Assembly: GCF_020497125.1 (NCBI RefSeq) | Contig: NC_059073.1 | Location: 14,591,225 to 14,655,224 of the forward strand | From: Mauremys mutica | Lineage: Eukaryota; Chordata; Testudines; Geoemydidae | Direction: 5' to 3' | Length of the DNA: 64,000 nt | In this document: piece after piece, positions 45,252-57,204 of the stretch | Numbering within the stretch: position 1 is the first letter of the stretch | Layout: every line of letters begins with the position of its first letter | The notes under the pieces: model-generated | Told to the model about the DNA's origin: nothing | The model's input: only the letters and a program-made list of their open reading frames with translations | Databases searched by the model: none | Program-made: the position numbers and the translations under genes

Positions 45252-46803
45252 TAATAGTGCTGACAACGTTGTCCCTTCTACTGGCCGCAGAGGGGAGGGT
45301 GGTACAATTCCTCCTGGAGGTCACAGGAGCTTGTGGGGTGCATTCTCGCAGCACCATCCCCTACGATAATGTAGGATGCTGCCCTCCAGGTTTGGGCAGA
45401 TTTGCTGCCTTGAGGGATGGACAAGACAGGGCGGGGTCCAGGCTGCACCTCCTCTTCTCACCCTTTGGAGGGTGGGTGGAGTGCTTGGGAGTGCAAGTGA
45501 TTGCGTTTGTCCGCTGCATGGGGTGTACAAGGGGGAAGATTTATTGTGCCCCCTGCACACCTTCCTATGCTATTTTATCCAGTTTTTTACCAGACCCATT
45601 ACCTCAGTATCGGAGCACCATATTCTGCACTATTGGAGGAGAAGCAGGGAGATCCCCTCTGGGCTATCATTCTTAGCAGCGGTTCTTTTTCCTACTGGGG
45701 TTGGATTCAGATTGTGTACATGGCTCAGTAGCACTGCACAGAGAGATTTCAGAAAGAAAATGAGAACTGCCTTGTCTACTAAAGCTGCAGGGAGGGAATG
45801 ATCTAAGTCCTATAATACTCTGTCATATCTCCTTCTAGGAATTATACCACTCTTGTTTGAAGCAATTATTGTATTGTTACTCTGTCAGTGCCACCACTAT
45901 AATTAAAGTGAAAGGTATAAGTGTCTTTTCTATTAATTTGTTTTCAAGGCGGTATTTCACTTGAAATATCGTCTCTTTCTGCTAGGGAACACTGCAGAAA
46001 ATTAACTTTGCAGGAAATAGATTGTGTGTGTATGTGTAATACATAGGGAGAGCAGGGAGGTGGTGGCTTAAAGAAGTCTTTTAAAAAGAGGAATAAAAAA
46101 AGTTTATATTTTAGACTGAAGATTCAAAATTTAAGGAGAGAAGATGATAAAGGTAGCACTGCCTATTGGAGACAGCGTGCAGGGTCAGCCAGCCAGAGAT
46201 TTAAACAGTACATGAAACATCTGGCATTGCTGCCCAGCAACCACTTGGAATGATCAAGGAGCAGTGCTGATGGGGCCAGGAGAGAGTTCCTCTGAGAACC
46301 TGGCAGCGTTCCGGACCTCATGAAACCTGTGAAGTTGGGTTGTTGTTTTTTAAGTTTTCATTCTCATAAAACTCTTCCCTCTTAATGTACATCTGTGGTT
46401 TACAAGGGAACATTAAATAAATAAACAAACAATTTTAACTACCATCAAGTGAAACCTTGTGCTATGCCAGCGATAAACATACTTATTTGAAAGTAATACT
46501 TGCTTTGCTTCCAGAACTAATAGGAAATAAAATAAAAATAGGTAGCATCCCACAGCTCATGTTTTGATACATCACAAACAAACAACAGTCTTGCCTCTCA
46601 AGTATCTTGAGGAGAAACAATTGATGAGTAAGGTCTAAATTTGTCACACTGAGTTTACCTATCCCTAGGCAAGAGTGGTGGTGGCTGATATACAGGAGAG
46701 GTAGATCACTGCAGAAGGAAGAACCAAATCTGGGGGAAATGACCAACTGACCTCCATATTTGGGATTGAGAAAAAATATACTCTCAGGTCAGATTAAAAA
46801 AAA
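45252..46803. other. Non-coding
   Basis: Overlapping plus-strand frames at 45164-45801 (up to 170 codons) show no domain and run partly through the adjacent hAT MITE. Confidence 0.45.
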
Positions 46804-46811
46804 ATTGGTGG

Positions 46812-46936
46812 TAGGGTGACCAGATGTCTCGATTTTATAGGGACAGTCCTGATTTTTTGGGTCTTTTTCTTATATAGGCTCCTATTAACCCCCATCCCCT
46901 GTCCCGATTTTTCACACTTGCTGTCTGGTCACCCTA
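46812..46936 (+). mobile_element. TAGGGTGACCAGA hAT MITE, copy 4
   Basis: Same ends and body as copies 2 and 3. The flanking duplication is imperfect (ATTGGTGG against ATTGGCAG). Confidence 0.85.
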
Positions 46937-46989
46937 GATTGGCAGAGACCCCTGGCTGGTTTTCACATTCCTCTGCAACATGGGGCAAG

Positions 46990-47340
46990 GAGTCACTTGC
47001 AGGTTTAAAGTGGAGTAAATGGTGGATTCTCTGAAACTTGACATCTTTAAATCATTATTGAGGACTTTGCTAACTCAGCCAGAGGTTGTGGGTCTATTAC
47101 AGGAATGGACGGGCGAGGTTCTGTGGAGAAGGTCAGACTAGATCAGTGGTTCCCAACCTATTTACTATTGTGGGCTGCGTAAGCAGCTCTATGTGCTTTA
47201 TATGGGCCACATCCACACACTAGATATACTACGTGAGGATGTCACATGGGCCACAGCTGTGTGCTGATTGGGCCATAAGTTGAGAAGCACTGGAATAGAT
47301 GATTATGATGGTTCCTTCTGGCCTTAAAGTCTATGATAAC
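46990..47340 (+). mobile_element. CR1-type LINE 3' end, interrupted by a hAT MITE
   Basis: CR1 sequence (GGTGGATTCTCTGAAACTTG..ACTCAGCCAGAGGTTG) runs to 47143. It resumes at 47293 with GATTATGATGGTTCCTTCTG GCCTTAA. The split is explained by the insertion at 47144-47292. Confidence 0.75.
47144..47292 (+). mobile_element. hAT MITE inserted in CR1
   Basis: Inverted ends CAGTGGTTCCCAACC and GTTGAGAAGCACTG. The 8-bp duplication GACTAGAT/GAATAGAT (7 of 8) lies within CR1 sequence. Ends match the element at 52688-53133. Confidence 0.85.
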
Positions 47341-47949
47341 GTGGGATCCTCAGATGTCCAAGAAGGATATGGGGGCTCCTCGCAGCGGGGAGGGAAATGG
47401 GGCTAACAGTTACAATGCTAACTCTCACTGTAATTGTAGCAATACTATTGGAGGCCACCAGAATTCTGAAATCCTAGGACTCCTCAACAAAACAAAATCC
47501 ATCGGCAATAAAATATCCCTTACCCTAATCTCCTTTGTATTTCTCCTCTAACCTCCCTGCTTTATTCTTGTAAAACTTGACAGCTACACATGTTCAACAT
47601 TCATTACACACAAATCCGCGAAGGAGTTATTAGCAGCTGAGGGCTTACTTATTCTTGAAAGGAAAGAAACAAAAACAGGAAACGGTTTCAAAGAGTCCTG
47701 AGGACAACGGGATGGAGTGTTGGCAATTGGGATTTCTCAGTGGAAAGCACTGAGGGGCACTTTGCTATCCCCAGCACAATCAAGTATCATTGCAATAGAC
47801 ACAAACCCCCATCTTAACCAAATGTCCCAACAGAATGCCTTCTGTTCGGAAAGGTTGTTTAAAAAATGGCTGCTTTGACTGGCAGCCTGGAGGAGGAGCA
47901 TCTTTCAGTAACCCGCACTTAGAGAGTAGAACTGGAATAATATAATTTA

Positions 47950-49096
47950 AGGCAGAAAGACCATTATGATCGTCCAGTCTGACCTCACGCAATAACACTC
48001 GTTATAGAATTTCACTGAGGATTCCCTGGATCAAGCCCATAACTATGGGTTGAGCTATAGCAGACTGAGGGGTGCACTTACCTCTTGTAAGCACCTCCTG
48101 TCGGCTGGGTGCAACCATGCACTCTTTTTCTCTGCTTCCAGTGCCCCGTTGGCTGTTATCCTGGCTGGGCAGGTCTTCAGTGGCTCAGGCTTCCAGCCAA
48201 GTCACAGTCTGAAATGGACAAAGCCCTTCCAGGGTACTCAAGTCCAAGACACAAACAAACAAATGTCTTCCAATTCCCTGGCTCAAGCTGGACTCAGCTC
48301 CTCTTTCCTACGGGTGCCTTCTCACTTCAGCCCCTGTTGGCCCCATTAATCTAGTCCCTTTTCTTAGGCTTCTAATAAAGAGTGTTATCCCCTCTTTGGG
48401 TCTTACGCCACTTCCCCACTGGCCAGTGGGGTGGGGGAAACCTGGGCCTGCCCACTACTCTAGGTCCTAACCCAGGGTCCCTATAAACAGAAGCCATGTA
48501 CTGCTTCCCTTAATAGTTGCTGCTTCATTCCCTGGGCTACTTCCCACTTGGTCCCTTCACCTTCACCCATTAATTTAAGGAACAGTCCTTGGGTTCTCTT
48601 GTCTGTTCCCTGTTTGAGCAGGGTCACTCGCGGGCATCCTTGCATGCAGAGTTTCTCCATCTTCCAGCCCTTCCTCACCCTTCTGGTCCCAACGAGGAAC
48701 TGACCTGCTGAGGCCCCCCAGCTCTTTTTAGCTGAGCCTGCTGTGCTCTGATTGGCTGCTTCCATGCAGCCTTTCTAGGCTGGCCTGGAGGACCCACCTT
48801 CACTGCTTCTTTTCTGGGGCGGTGTGTGGTAGGACTACGAGGCCTCCAGAAGTGGGCTTCAAAGGGCCTGGTACACCCCCTCACAGAGACCCTTTAGAAA
48901 GACTTCCAATATTGATTTAAAGATGGCAAGGGATGGAGAGTCCATCATGTCCCTAGGTAAGCTGTTCAACTGGTTATTTACCCGCACTCTTAAAAAAAAA
49001 AGGTACCTTATTGGTAATCTGGGTTTGTCTAGGTGCCAGTGCATCTTACTACGTTTTCAATTTGCTAGATTAAAGGTTCTGTTTAGCAGGATATAA
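47950..49096 (-). mobile_element. CR1-type LINE 3' region (minus), split by a solo LTR
   Basis: Left piece contains GATCGTCCAGTCTGACCTCA and CCATAACTATGGGTTGAGCT. Right piece contains TTTAGAAAGACTTCCAATAT and GTTATTTACCCGCACTCTTA. These are consecutive in CR1 copies, and 820 bp have been inserted between them. Confidence 0.75.
48066..48885. mobile_element. Solo LTR-like element inserted in CR1
   Basis: Ends TGAGGGGTGCAC and ACACCCCCTCACA (TG..CA). The 5-bp flanks are CAGAC and GAGAC, a 4/5 match. It contains AATAAA (48373-48378, plus strand) and the block CTGGCCAGTGGGG shared with 17147-17918. Interruption of CR1 confirms it as an insertion. Confidence 0.7.
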
Positions 49097-50639
49097 AAAC
49101 AGGATTTCACATTTATATGAGCAATAAGAATATCCAGAGTTGTTATAGTATGGGAGAAATATAAACCCCATTTACATCTGGATCCTAAATTCTATTAGCC
49201 GCCAACATATTACACCATTCCTTGAAGTAGACTTCTGAAAGACAGATGATATCACAGTTTTGTTGACTATAATGGACTTATCTCCTGGGCAACATATAAA
49301 GGGTTCCTCAGATATCAGAGCTACTATTCCAGTCCTTTTCTCAGGGCATCTTTCAGGTGATGGAAGAATTGGCCTATGGACATTGCTATGAGAGGGTGGT
49401 GTATAGCTTCGATTCTGCTGTGGGAAAGCAGGGTGGCAGCACTGATTGGCCAGAAACTTGGACTGCAAAGAGAACTTTCTAGAAGAAGGAGGGAAGGTGT
49501 TTGGAGTTCCTGCTGGCAAAAATCCTTTCTAAGACCACCAAGAGCAGTGGGAACAGTCTTGCAGACCACAAGTCCGCTGAGAAAAGCTTGGATGGAAAGT
49601 TATTCATGGGCATCGTTCCAGGTTGCCTGTGAAGAGCCACTTAGGCAGGGTTGAAACGTGGCCTATGAATTTGTTTTATTTTGCTAAATTGCTGGTCAGC
49701 TATTAAGGACCCGTGAGTGACTGTTTATAAAATAAGCATGATAAGAAGTTCTTGAGCTAGCATTACACGTACCCTTCATGGTTTCTTTGGGGGTTGGGGG
49801 GTTGTGTCTGTTTTCAATTATCCATAGACTTGAGTATGAGCAAGCATGTACTTTATACAAGAATTATCTTTTCTGTACTCCCACTCTTGTGATTTACCCT
49901 CCTTTATTATAATTATTAATAATGATGCTAATAGGCATATATAGAGATCAGATCATTTTTGAGAGAAATTCAGCGTACACAACATCCATAGGCACTGGGG
50001 ACACCCAACGTGCTACAGAATTTTAAATTCACTGAGTGCTTCTCCACAGAAGTACAACAGCCATTTATCTGCTAGGCTGAATAACCAGCAAACAGGGCCA
50101 GACTCATCATTTTCCCTATATTTCCTCATTATTTCCCTTTTGCACTTGCTTGGGGAATACACTGTTGCAAGGGTCTTCTATGCCAGGAACCCCTCCGTTG
50201 CAGAGGGCATTCTAGGATGGGGAACATAGAGAGAGGGGGTGGAAAGGCATAGGCATGGATGGGGTATTCTTGTACCCTGTCAATTTTGCGCCCCTGCAGC
50301 AGTCCAGAGGGGCCCCCTAGCGGACTCTGAATAGAGTGCTGGCTTAGGGTTGTATCAGGACCACATGGGATATCATTGATGGATAAGCCAAAAATGGTTC
50401 TGAATGATTTGGAGATTTGTGACCAAGAGAAGAAAGAGAACCAGGAGGCATTAAACCCAAGTAAAAGTATCAAACATTATCACATGGTTGATGAATCGAC
50501 TCTGGAGGAACCTGTCTCTGGAGGACTAGAAGAGAAAGCTACAGGGAAATACCTGATGGCAGTCCTTGCAGTATGAAACAAGCAGCTACCAAGAGAGGTT
50601 CTTCAACCATCCTAAGAAAGCAGGCAGTCATCTTTAGCA
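49097..50639. other. Non-coding, nothing recognised
   Basis: Frames of 80-115 codons on both strands near 49170-49650 and 50129-50473 have no domain. Confidence 0.45.
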
Positions 50640-51470
50640 CCCTGAATAAATTGTATCCAAGAGTCCTAAAAGAGCTGGCTCGCTGATGTTACTTTTTCAT
50701 AAATCTTGGAATACTGGGGAAGACAGGAAGGTGCTAACGTTGTGCAATATTCAGAAATGGCAAGCAGGATGACCTGAGTAACTATAAGCTAGTTAGCTAA
50801 CATTAATCCCAGCGGAAAAAATGAAAAAAACTGATATGGAATTCAATTAATAAAGAATTAAAGGACAGGAATAAAATTAATGCTAGCCGACATCGTTTAA
50901 TGAAAAATAGGTCATCTCAAACAAGCATAATTTCATTCTTTAAGGAGATTACAAGTTTGTTTGATAAAGGTAAGTGTACAGATGTAATATGCATAGACTT
51001 TTGTTAGGTGTTGTCTTAGTATCATGGCATTCTGACTAAAAAAAAAATAGCACCATACAATATCAACAGAGCACATGTTAAGTGGATTAAGAACTGGATA
51101 ACTGACATATCTCAACAGTTGCATCCGAAGAAGTGGGTATTCACCCACGAAAGCTCATGCTGCAAAACGTCTGTTAGTCTATAAGGTGCCACAGGATTCT
51201 TTGCTGCTTCTACAGAACCAGACTAACACGGCTACCCCTCTGATACTTGATATCTCAACAGGTAGTTAGGAGTAGGGAAATCCTCATGCAATGGGGGTTT
51301 TACTCGTGAGGCTCTGCAGGGATTGGGTCTTGTCCTGATGCTTTTCAGCATTTACTCCAATTATGTGGAAGTAAATATAAAAATCACTGCTGTTAAAATT
51401 TGTGGATGACACACGGATTGTCAGATAACGAGTCTAGGGCAGTCGTACAGAGCAATCTCAATTGCTTGGT
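50640..51470 (+). pseudogene. CR1 LINE reverse-transcriptase relic with inserted repeat
   Basis: Plus-strand pieces include SFFKEITSLFDKGKCTDVICID and, after the inserted repeat at 51119-51249, GPQGLGLVLMLFSIYSN and a VKICG-type remnant. These are consecutive non-LTR RT motifs. Many stops and frameshifts occur. The YADD-like motif is degraded. Confidence 0.7.
51119..51249 (-). mobile_element. TATCAGAGGGGTAGCC repeat, full-length copy
   Basis: Inserted in a CR1 relic with a perfect 12-bp duplication ATATCTCAACAG (51107-51118, 51250-51261). It runs from TTGCATCCGAAGAAGTGGG to CCCCTCTGATACTTG. It is the only copy here that is full length, not inverted, and with a perfect long duplication. Confidence 0.85.
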
Positions 51471-51599
51471 AAGTGGGCCCATTTAAACAGCTGCTGAATG
51501 CAGTTATATATAGCTTAATCTGTTCATTTTATCAGCTAGAAGATTGACTTGATTACAGTGTATACGTTCCTTTATGGGGATAAAATGCTGGGGGCTTGA

Positions 51600-51945
51600 G
51601 GGCTCTTTAATTTAGCAGCAAAAGGCAAAGCAAGAAACCAATGGCTGGAAACTGAAGCCAGCCAAATTCAAATTGCAAGTAAGGCACAAATTTTTAACAG
51701 CGTGTTTGTTTAATCTTTGGAACAATCTACCAGAGGAACTAGCGGATTCTCCATTTCTTAATGTCTTCAGATCAATACTGAATGCCTTTCTGGAAGACAT
51801 TTTTATTTTAGCCAAACAAAAGTAATGCTTTAGTCAAAACACAAGTTATTGAGCTCAATACAGGGGTAACTGGGCGAAGTTTAATGGCCTCTCTCAATAG
51901 AGGAGGTCAAATGATCCTTTCGGGCTTTAAACTGTATGAATCTGA
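51600..51945 (+). mobile_element. CR1-type LINE 3' end
   Basis: Contains GGAACAATCTACCAGAGGAA, TCTCCATTTCTTAATGTCTT and CAAGTTATTGAGCTCAATAC, then TGATCCTTTCGGGCTTTAAA and a terminal GTATGAATCTG. It is probably the same CR1 insertion as 50640-51470. Confidence 0.7.
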
Positions 51946-52679
51946 AAAGCCCAGGGAGAGTGCAGCAGAGCAGATGACTTTAGGAAACTGGTTTCCCTTG
52001 TAGATGGGTAGCAGGGGTTGGCTGGTTTTGAAATAAGATGCATCTATTCTTCTGTTTTACAGACTTTTCTGTTTGGACATTTAAGAGCTACTTGGAGTTT
52101 AGCTTTAGCAACCCAAGTTTGTTTCCGTACAGATTTTATTTCTTTCTGGCACTTGTCATCTGTATTAGGCACCCAACTCTGCAGAGCATTTCCGAGGAGT
52201 TTGTATAAAGGATTGAGACATTCATACAAGGTTTGATTTAGTGTTTATTAACAACATTTGCAAGTGGATTTCTTGTTTGTTGATGACAATGATCACATTT
52301 GCCTCAGATCTTGAATAAAGGCTGCAGAAAACCAGCTGTTGTTCTGTCTTTCCTCTAATGCCACCTCTGGAAATAGCACTTCAACTTGAATGCCAGCTGG
52401 CACTGACTGATGTGCTGCCAGATTGGCACTCCGTTCTTTTGGACGCAAGTGGCCAGGCTGTTAACTTGCAGGCTTAGTTTTTTATAGCTAGAGACTCAGT
52501 CAATATAATGATTTGTCTGTTCCCAGTAATTTAAAGCTGGCTAAACTGTGGAGAGTACTCACTGCTTTTGTGCCAGCCTGAGTTGTTTTACAGCTGAGAA
52601 GTGAAAACTAGACTTTTTTTCTTTGTTAAACATTTGGGCTCTTATCTTGGATGGAGACAGATGGGACATGCTGCATGTA
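51946..52679. other. Non-coding, nothing recognised
   Basis: No repeat end or conserved frame seen. Confidence 0.45.
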
Positions 52680-52687
52680 CTTCTATA

Positions 52688-53133
52688 CAGTGGTTCTCAA
52701 AAATTTTGTCCTGGCGACCCCTTTCACATAGCAAACCTCTGAGTGCGACCCCCCCTTATAAATTAAATACACTTTTAAATATATTTAACACTAAATGCTG
52801 GAAGTAAAGCAGGGTTTGGGATGGAGGTTGACAGCTCACAACCCCCCATGTAATCACTTCATGACCCTCTGAGGGCAGGGCCGGCTCCAGGGGTTTTGCC
52901 GCCCCAAGCAGCCAAAAAAAAAAAAAAAGCCGCGATCACGATCTGCAGCAATTCAGCTGGAGGTCCTTCGCTGCAAGCAGGAGTGAGGGACCCTCCGCCG
53001 AATTGCCGCCGAATACCTGAACGTGCCATCCCACTCTGGAGTGGCTGCCCCAAGCACCTGCTTGCTAAGATGGTGCCTGGAGCCAGCCCTGCCTGAGGGG
53101 TCCCAAACCCCAGTTTCAGACTAAGAGCCACTG
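52688..53133. mobile_element. hAT element interrupted by a second hAT MITE
   Basis: Outer ends CAGTGGTTCTCAAAA and TTAGTCTGAAA-type sequence ending GAGCCACTG. Flanks TTCTATA and TTCTCTA (6 of 7). The interior is interrupted at 52876-53091. Confidence 0.75.
52876..53091. mobile_element. Nested hAT MITE
   Basis: Ends CAGGGCCGGCTCCAGGGG and CCTGGAGCCAGCCCTG. The 8-bp flanks TCTGAGGG (52868-52875) and CCTGAGGG (53092-53099) match 7 of 8. It has a poly-A tract at 52914-52927. It is younger than the element that contains it. Confidence 0.85.
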
Positions 53134-53139
53134 TTCTCT

Positions 53140-53276
53140 ACCAAGTGTATTCATCGTAAGATCCTTTAAAGCTCCTGCAGTATGGCTAGAGTTAACTTAA
53201 ATAAGTTAAATAAGGTATATTGTGCACAGCGCCCCCTGGTGGCCAAACAGTGTAATACAGTTTAGCATTCCACTAC
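53140..53276 (-). repeat. Candidate partial 3' LTR of the gypsy relic
   Basis: On the minus strand a purine tract AAAGGGGGAAATG (about 53273-53288) leads into TAGTGGAATGCTAAACTG, the position expected for polypurine tract and 3' LTR. The LTR end and its partner were not found. Confidence 0.4.
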
Positions 53277-53289
53277 ATTTCCCCCTTTA

Positions 53290-53414
53290 AGTATCAGAGG
53301 GGTAGCCATGTTAGTCTTGATCTGTAAAAGCAGCAAAGAGTCCTGTGGCACCTTATAGACTAATAAACGTATTGGAGCATCAGCTTTCATGGGTGAATAC
53401 CCACTTCATCGGAT
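53290..53414 (+). mobile_element. TATCAGAGGGGTAGCC repeat, plus orientation
   Basis: Runs from AAGTATCAGAGGGGTAGCC to CCCACTTCATCGGAT. It sits beside the purine tract of the gypsy relic. A clear duplication was not found. Confidence 0.7.
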
Positions 53415-53559
53415 AAGTTATTTACAATGTTTACACTATCACACTGTTTTTGAAGGTTAGTACAAATCAGTATGAAAGTGTCATACTGGTTTTCTAATGA
53501 CATGATCCACATGCATAACAATTTGGTCATCTGGCTTATCTTTAGTTGCCATGACCGGC

Positions 53560-54640
53560 TGTAATCAGTTTGGGATCTTTGAGTTGTCTTCTTGTTCTGC
53601 TCTGTGGATTGTTCTTTCTGAGGGACAAACTGTAGATGTTGACGTATTCTGTTGAACTCTCTCTCTACTGTTGGTCTTGATTACATGTGATTGGAGCACT
53701 GCATTTCTTTTGTTCATGACAGCCGAAGTTGTCCATCCTTTTTCTCCGTCAGATTTGACATGAACATGGTGATCAGATTCTATTTCCAACAGATCTATGA
53801 GTGTTGTGTTTTGTAAAAACTGTTCATAAACTCCTTAGCCTTTTTATCCAGTTTGACTGCTCTGTTGATGTCTGGCAACTTTGGAGATAGAAGTATTGTT
53901 TCAGCTTTGGAAAAGATTCTGAGTTGTCTTCTCATCAGGAGTTTTGCTGGACTCTATCCAGTAGCTGCTATTGGTGTTGATCTGTAACTCAGAAGAGTAA
54001 GGAGTGGCTCTTTCATTTGTAGGATTTCCTTTGTTGTCAGTAAAGCTCTTTCAGCTTCTCCATTTGCTTGTGAGTAATGTAGGCTGCTGGTAATAGGATC
54101 AAAATCATATTTTGTTTGGAATGATTTAAATTCTGCTGCAGTGAATTATGATCCATTGTCCATTACTAGCTGTTCTGGAATACTGAAGTGAGCAAAATTG
54201 CACTTCAGTTTCTTGATAACACTGCAACATGTTATGTCATCCAAGTACATTATTTCTATATACCTGGGAAAATAGACCACTGTGACCAAGTAATGATGTC
54301 TTCTGAATACGCAGACATCTGCACCTTGTCTCTTCCAAAGTCTCTCTGATAGGGGTGTTTGTTCACTGTATGGTTCAGCATTCTCTCATAAATTGAGTTG
54401 TATTAAAAAATCCAATATCATCAAATCCTCCATTGAGTTCTTACACCTTTCTCATTAGGCCCATCATGATTGCCACACTGCAGCAGAGACTGTTGTTGGT
54501 CCATGGTCCTTTGATCACATGTACTCTGAAAGCATAGCTTTTGTCTTTATAAGTTTTTTCTGTGGTGGACTGTCCCACTCAGTTCAGAATACTTCCAGGG
54601 CTAGTCACGTGACTTCAGCATTGGTAGTGGCTAAAGATAA
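53560..54640 (-). pseudogene. Ty3/gypsy integrase relic
   Basis: Minus-strand blocks in order: EQLVMDNGS (about 54150, holding the second catalytic Asp), FKSFQTKYDFDPITSS, HYSQANGEAERALLTTKEIL (about 54070, with the catalytic Glu in GEAERA), LLTLLSYRSTPIAATG and LMRRQLR. This is the DDE core and following region of a Ty3/gypsy integrase. Several stops and frameshifts occur. Confidence 0.8.
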
Positions 54641-54654
54641 TTGTATGTCCCTTC

Positions 54655-54845
54655 TCAGATGACTGTGACATCAGCTCCAGAGTCAATTTTAAAGTCAATA
54701 GTCTTTCCATGAATATTCAGTTTCACTCTGCAGACAGGCTCTTTATCATCACAAGTGGTAGATACCAGAAACAATGGCTCTTGATTGTCTGTAATATGAG
54801 TCAACTTCCGACTGCTTTGTTGTAGCAAACAGCAGCAAAATGTCC
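54655..54845 (-). pseudogene. Ty3/gypsy protease relic
   Basis: The minus strand encodes EPVCRVKLNIHGKTIDFKI followed by DSGADVTVI, a retropepsin active site (DSG). It directly abuts integrase-type sequence at about 54650, so most of protease plus RT and RNase H are missing from this copy. Confidence 0.75.
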
Positions 54846-55570
54846 ATATTTCATGCATTTATTATAGAGTGTATCTCTTGCTGGATGTGCATCATCTATT
54901 GGGATATGACTTTTTCCACACCTTGTGCATGTAAGCTGTAATTTGTCCCTCTTACCCTGGGATTTTCTCTCCTTGCCTCAGGGGTTTATGATAATGACAT
55001 TTAACGGCCACGCTGGGTTTCTTTACTACCTCTAAACTAGTTTCTTGTTTTTCGGGTTTGGCCAGTTGCTCTTGGTTTTGCTGTCTCACCAGCTCAGACT
55101 GCTTTGCTATTTGAACAGTTGTGTGTAGCATTAGGTGTCTTTTCCATTGGAACTGTTGTGCAAGTTTTTATCTCTTACCCCAATAACCAGCCTGTCTCTG
55201 ATATTTTCATTGTTTGCATTCCTCAAATCAGTTTTCAGCCAATCCATGCATAGCTCTTATAAACATTCAACATTCTCTCCTGGGCCTTGAATTCTATGGT
55301 TTAAAAATGCTGTCATAAACCATATTTCTCTGAGGTGTAAACTATACATCAGACATAGCCAGAACCTTTTCATAGTCATCTTTGTGACTGTCTCCAGTAA
55401 AGTCATCAAATTTAAAGGTATGCTCTGCTTGTTTCCTCATAAATTAAAGATATCTGTATATCTCCAGTTTCTTTGTGGAGCTTGGTAGCAATGTGAAATC
55501 TTGCAACATATTGTTTGCAGTCTGTCCATTCTGAAGGTGTGTCAATGCTGAAGTTCTCTGGGGCATTGAA
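54846..55570 (-). pseudogene. Ty3/gypsy gag relic
   Basis: Minus strand: PENFSIDTPSEWTDCKQYV (about 55550), ARFHIATKLHKETGDIQ, then broken capsid sequence. A nucleocapsid region follows with CTRCGKSH and KCMKYGHFAAVC (about 54850-54950), in which the first Cys of the last knuckle is lost. The order matches the gag of the same element family as the downstream protease and integrase. Stops and frameshifts are frequent. Confidence 0.75.
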
Positions 55571-57204
55571 GGGTGGCGTGTCAATGAGATACTGCCTTCT
55601 AAGTTATAGAAGCCTCCGGAAGAGCTCCTAAGAAGGAAGCCAGCACAGGAAGCAGTCTGGAATGAAGAGAGAAGCCAATGTTTGTGGTGGGAGTTGTTAG
55701 CTCTTCATAGTTTAAGACCTCAGGGATGGAACCCATGTGAGAGGTTGGACATTGGCTCCTCTGTGCTTCAGTGGTGCCACCTCGAGGTAGCATTCTGAGA
55801 TCCCTGCAGCCAGATGGTGGAGGAATGTTTGTGGCCCCTGAGAGAAAGAGAGGCAAATGCTAGCTACAGCTTGGGAGAAAGGTCACCCAGACCCTGGACA
55901 CAGGGCTGTGGCCCAGGAAGGGCTAAGGACTTGGTCGTGCCCTGCCGCAAGTAGTGAAGGTTTGGACAAGTAGTGTATTCCTAGAGAGTCTTATTTACCC
56001 TGTCAGGGGAGGGCTTTTGAGTTTGAAGGGAAAGGAAGGGAGGAAGATGTCAGATTTCCTGTCTAGCCTTAACCTGCTTTATTCACAGCCTGTTGTTTTG
56101 GTATTTAAACATCAATACACGAAGCCCTGCAGGATGTCATGTTGTACTGAGAATCAGATATACACACAACTAAGAGAGGGAGAAAGAAGTGCTGCTGAGT
56201 ATTGTTATCAAAAGGGAATTGCATGTTGGAAGGGCAGGAAGTTTTGAGTCCAGCAAGAGAAATGTACGGCACTTTGAGAGAGCACCTTTGCCTATAAGAG
56301 AAAAGCCCAGTCCCTTGTGAGGAAGACGACAGTCATAAGAATAGAATAATTGACCAGTTGATATTAGTTCTGGCCTGTTTGGCTGGGACAATTATGCACA
56401 TAGAAAAAAGGCTAAGCTTCCATCGAATAATTTTTTTGCAACAAACACTTCAACTAGCTCTGCTTGTAACCTTCCCAGTTAATTAAAGGCTACAGAATCT
56501 TGGAACTATGCTGCAAAGAGCACTGTAAACGATACGAGAGTCTGCTATGTTTCCATGGGGATGACCTCTCCTCTGCCTCTCTCTCTCTCGCCTCCTATTT
56601 TTCTTCCCTCTTTATTCGTTTGAATCAAGTACCACATTGGCCCCTTCAAAGGTTGTTCTGAGAGATAAGGTCCTGGTGCTTGACAGTCAAATGTATGTTA
56701 GGAAGGGGAGTATTAACTTCACCTCGGCTGGAGTCAGAGACCAAACCCAGGAACTTTGCCTCAGAGGAAACCATCATAATTACGAAGTAACTCATTTTTA
56801 AACTGTAATAATTACACACTCATGGGTACTTGCAGCCTGAGGGCATCGCTGCAGGTGGGGCATGGTACCGTAACTAGCATTAGCTGCGCACGTGTTCATC
56901 CATTAAAGTGACATTCTGCTATGGAAATAAGCCTGCATGGTTCCATGTTGGGGGTGTCTCATGGATTCTGTATCAAATGTGCTCCATTTGTAAGTCAGGA
57001 GGTGTCTTAGACAGGAGTATGCTTTCCCCAGCTCTCCCTGCCTTCTTCCCCCATCCCAGGAAGAAATAGTTTCTGCCCCTCCGAGCTAGGAAAGGGTTTT
57101 TCCACCTCCATTTTCTTTTTTAAGAATGAGGCTAAAAATAAACTTTAGGAGCCAGATCTTTAGCTGCTGTAAATCCATTTAGCTCCACTGACAGCTGAGG
57201 ATCT
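55571..57204. other. Non-coding
   Basis: Upstream of the gypsy relic. No matching 5' LTR could be identified here. Confidence 0.45.

Noticed and set aside
45376..45801. 141- and 170-codon overlapping plus-strand frames
   Set aside because: They are mutually overlapping, begin in or beside a MITE, and have no domain.
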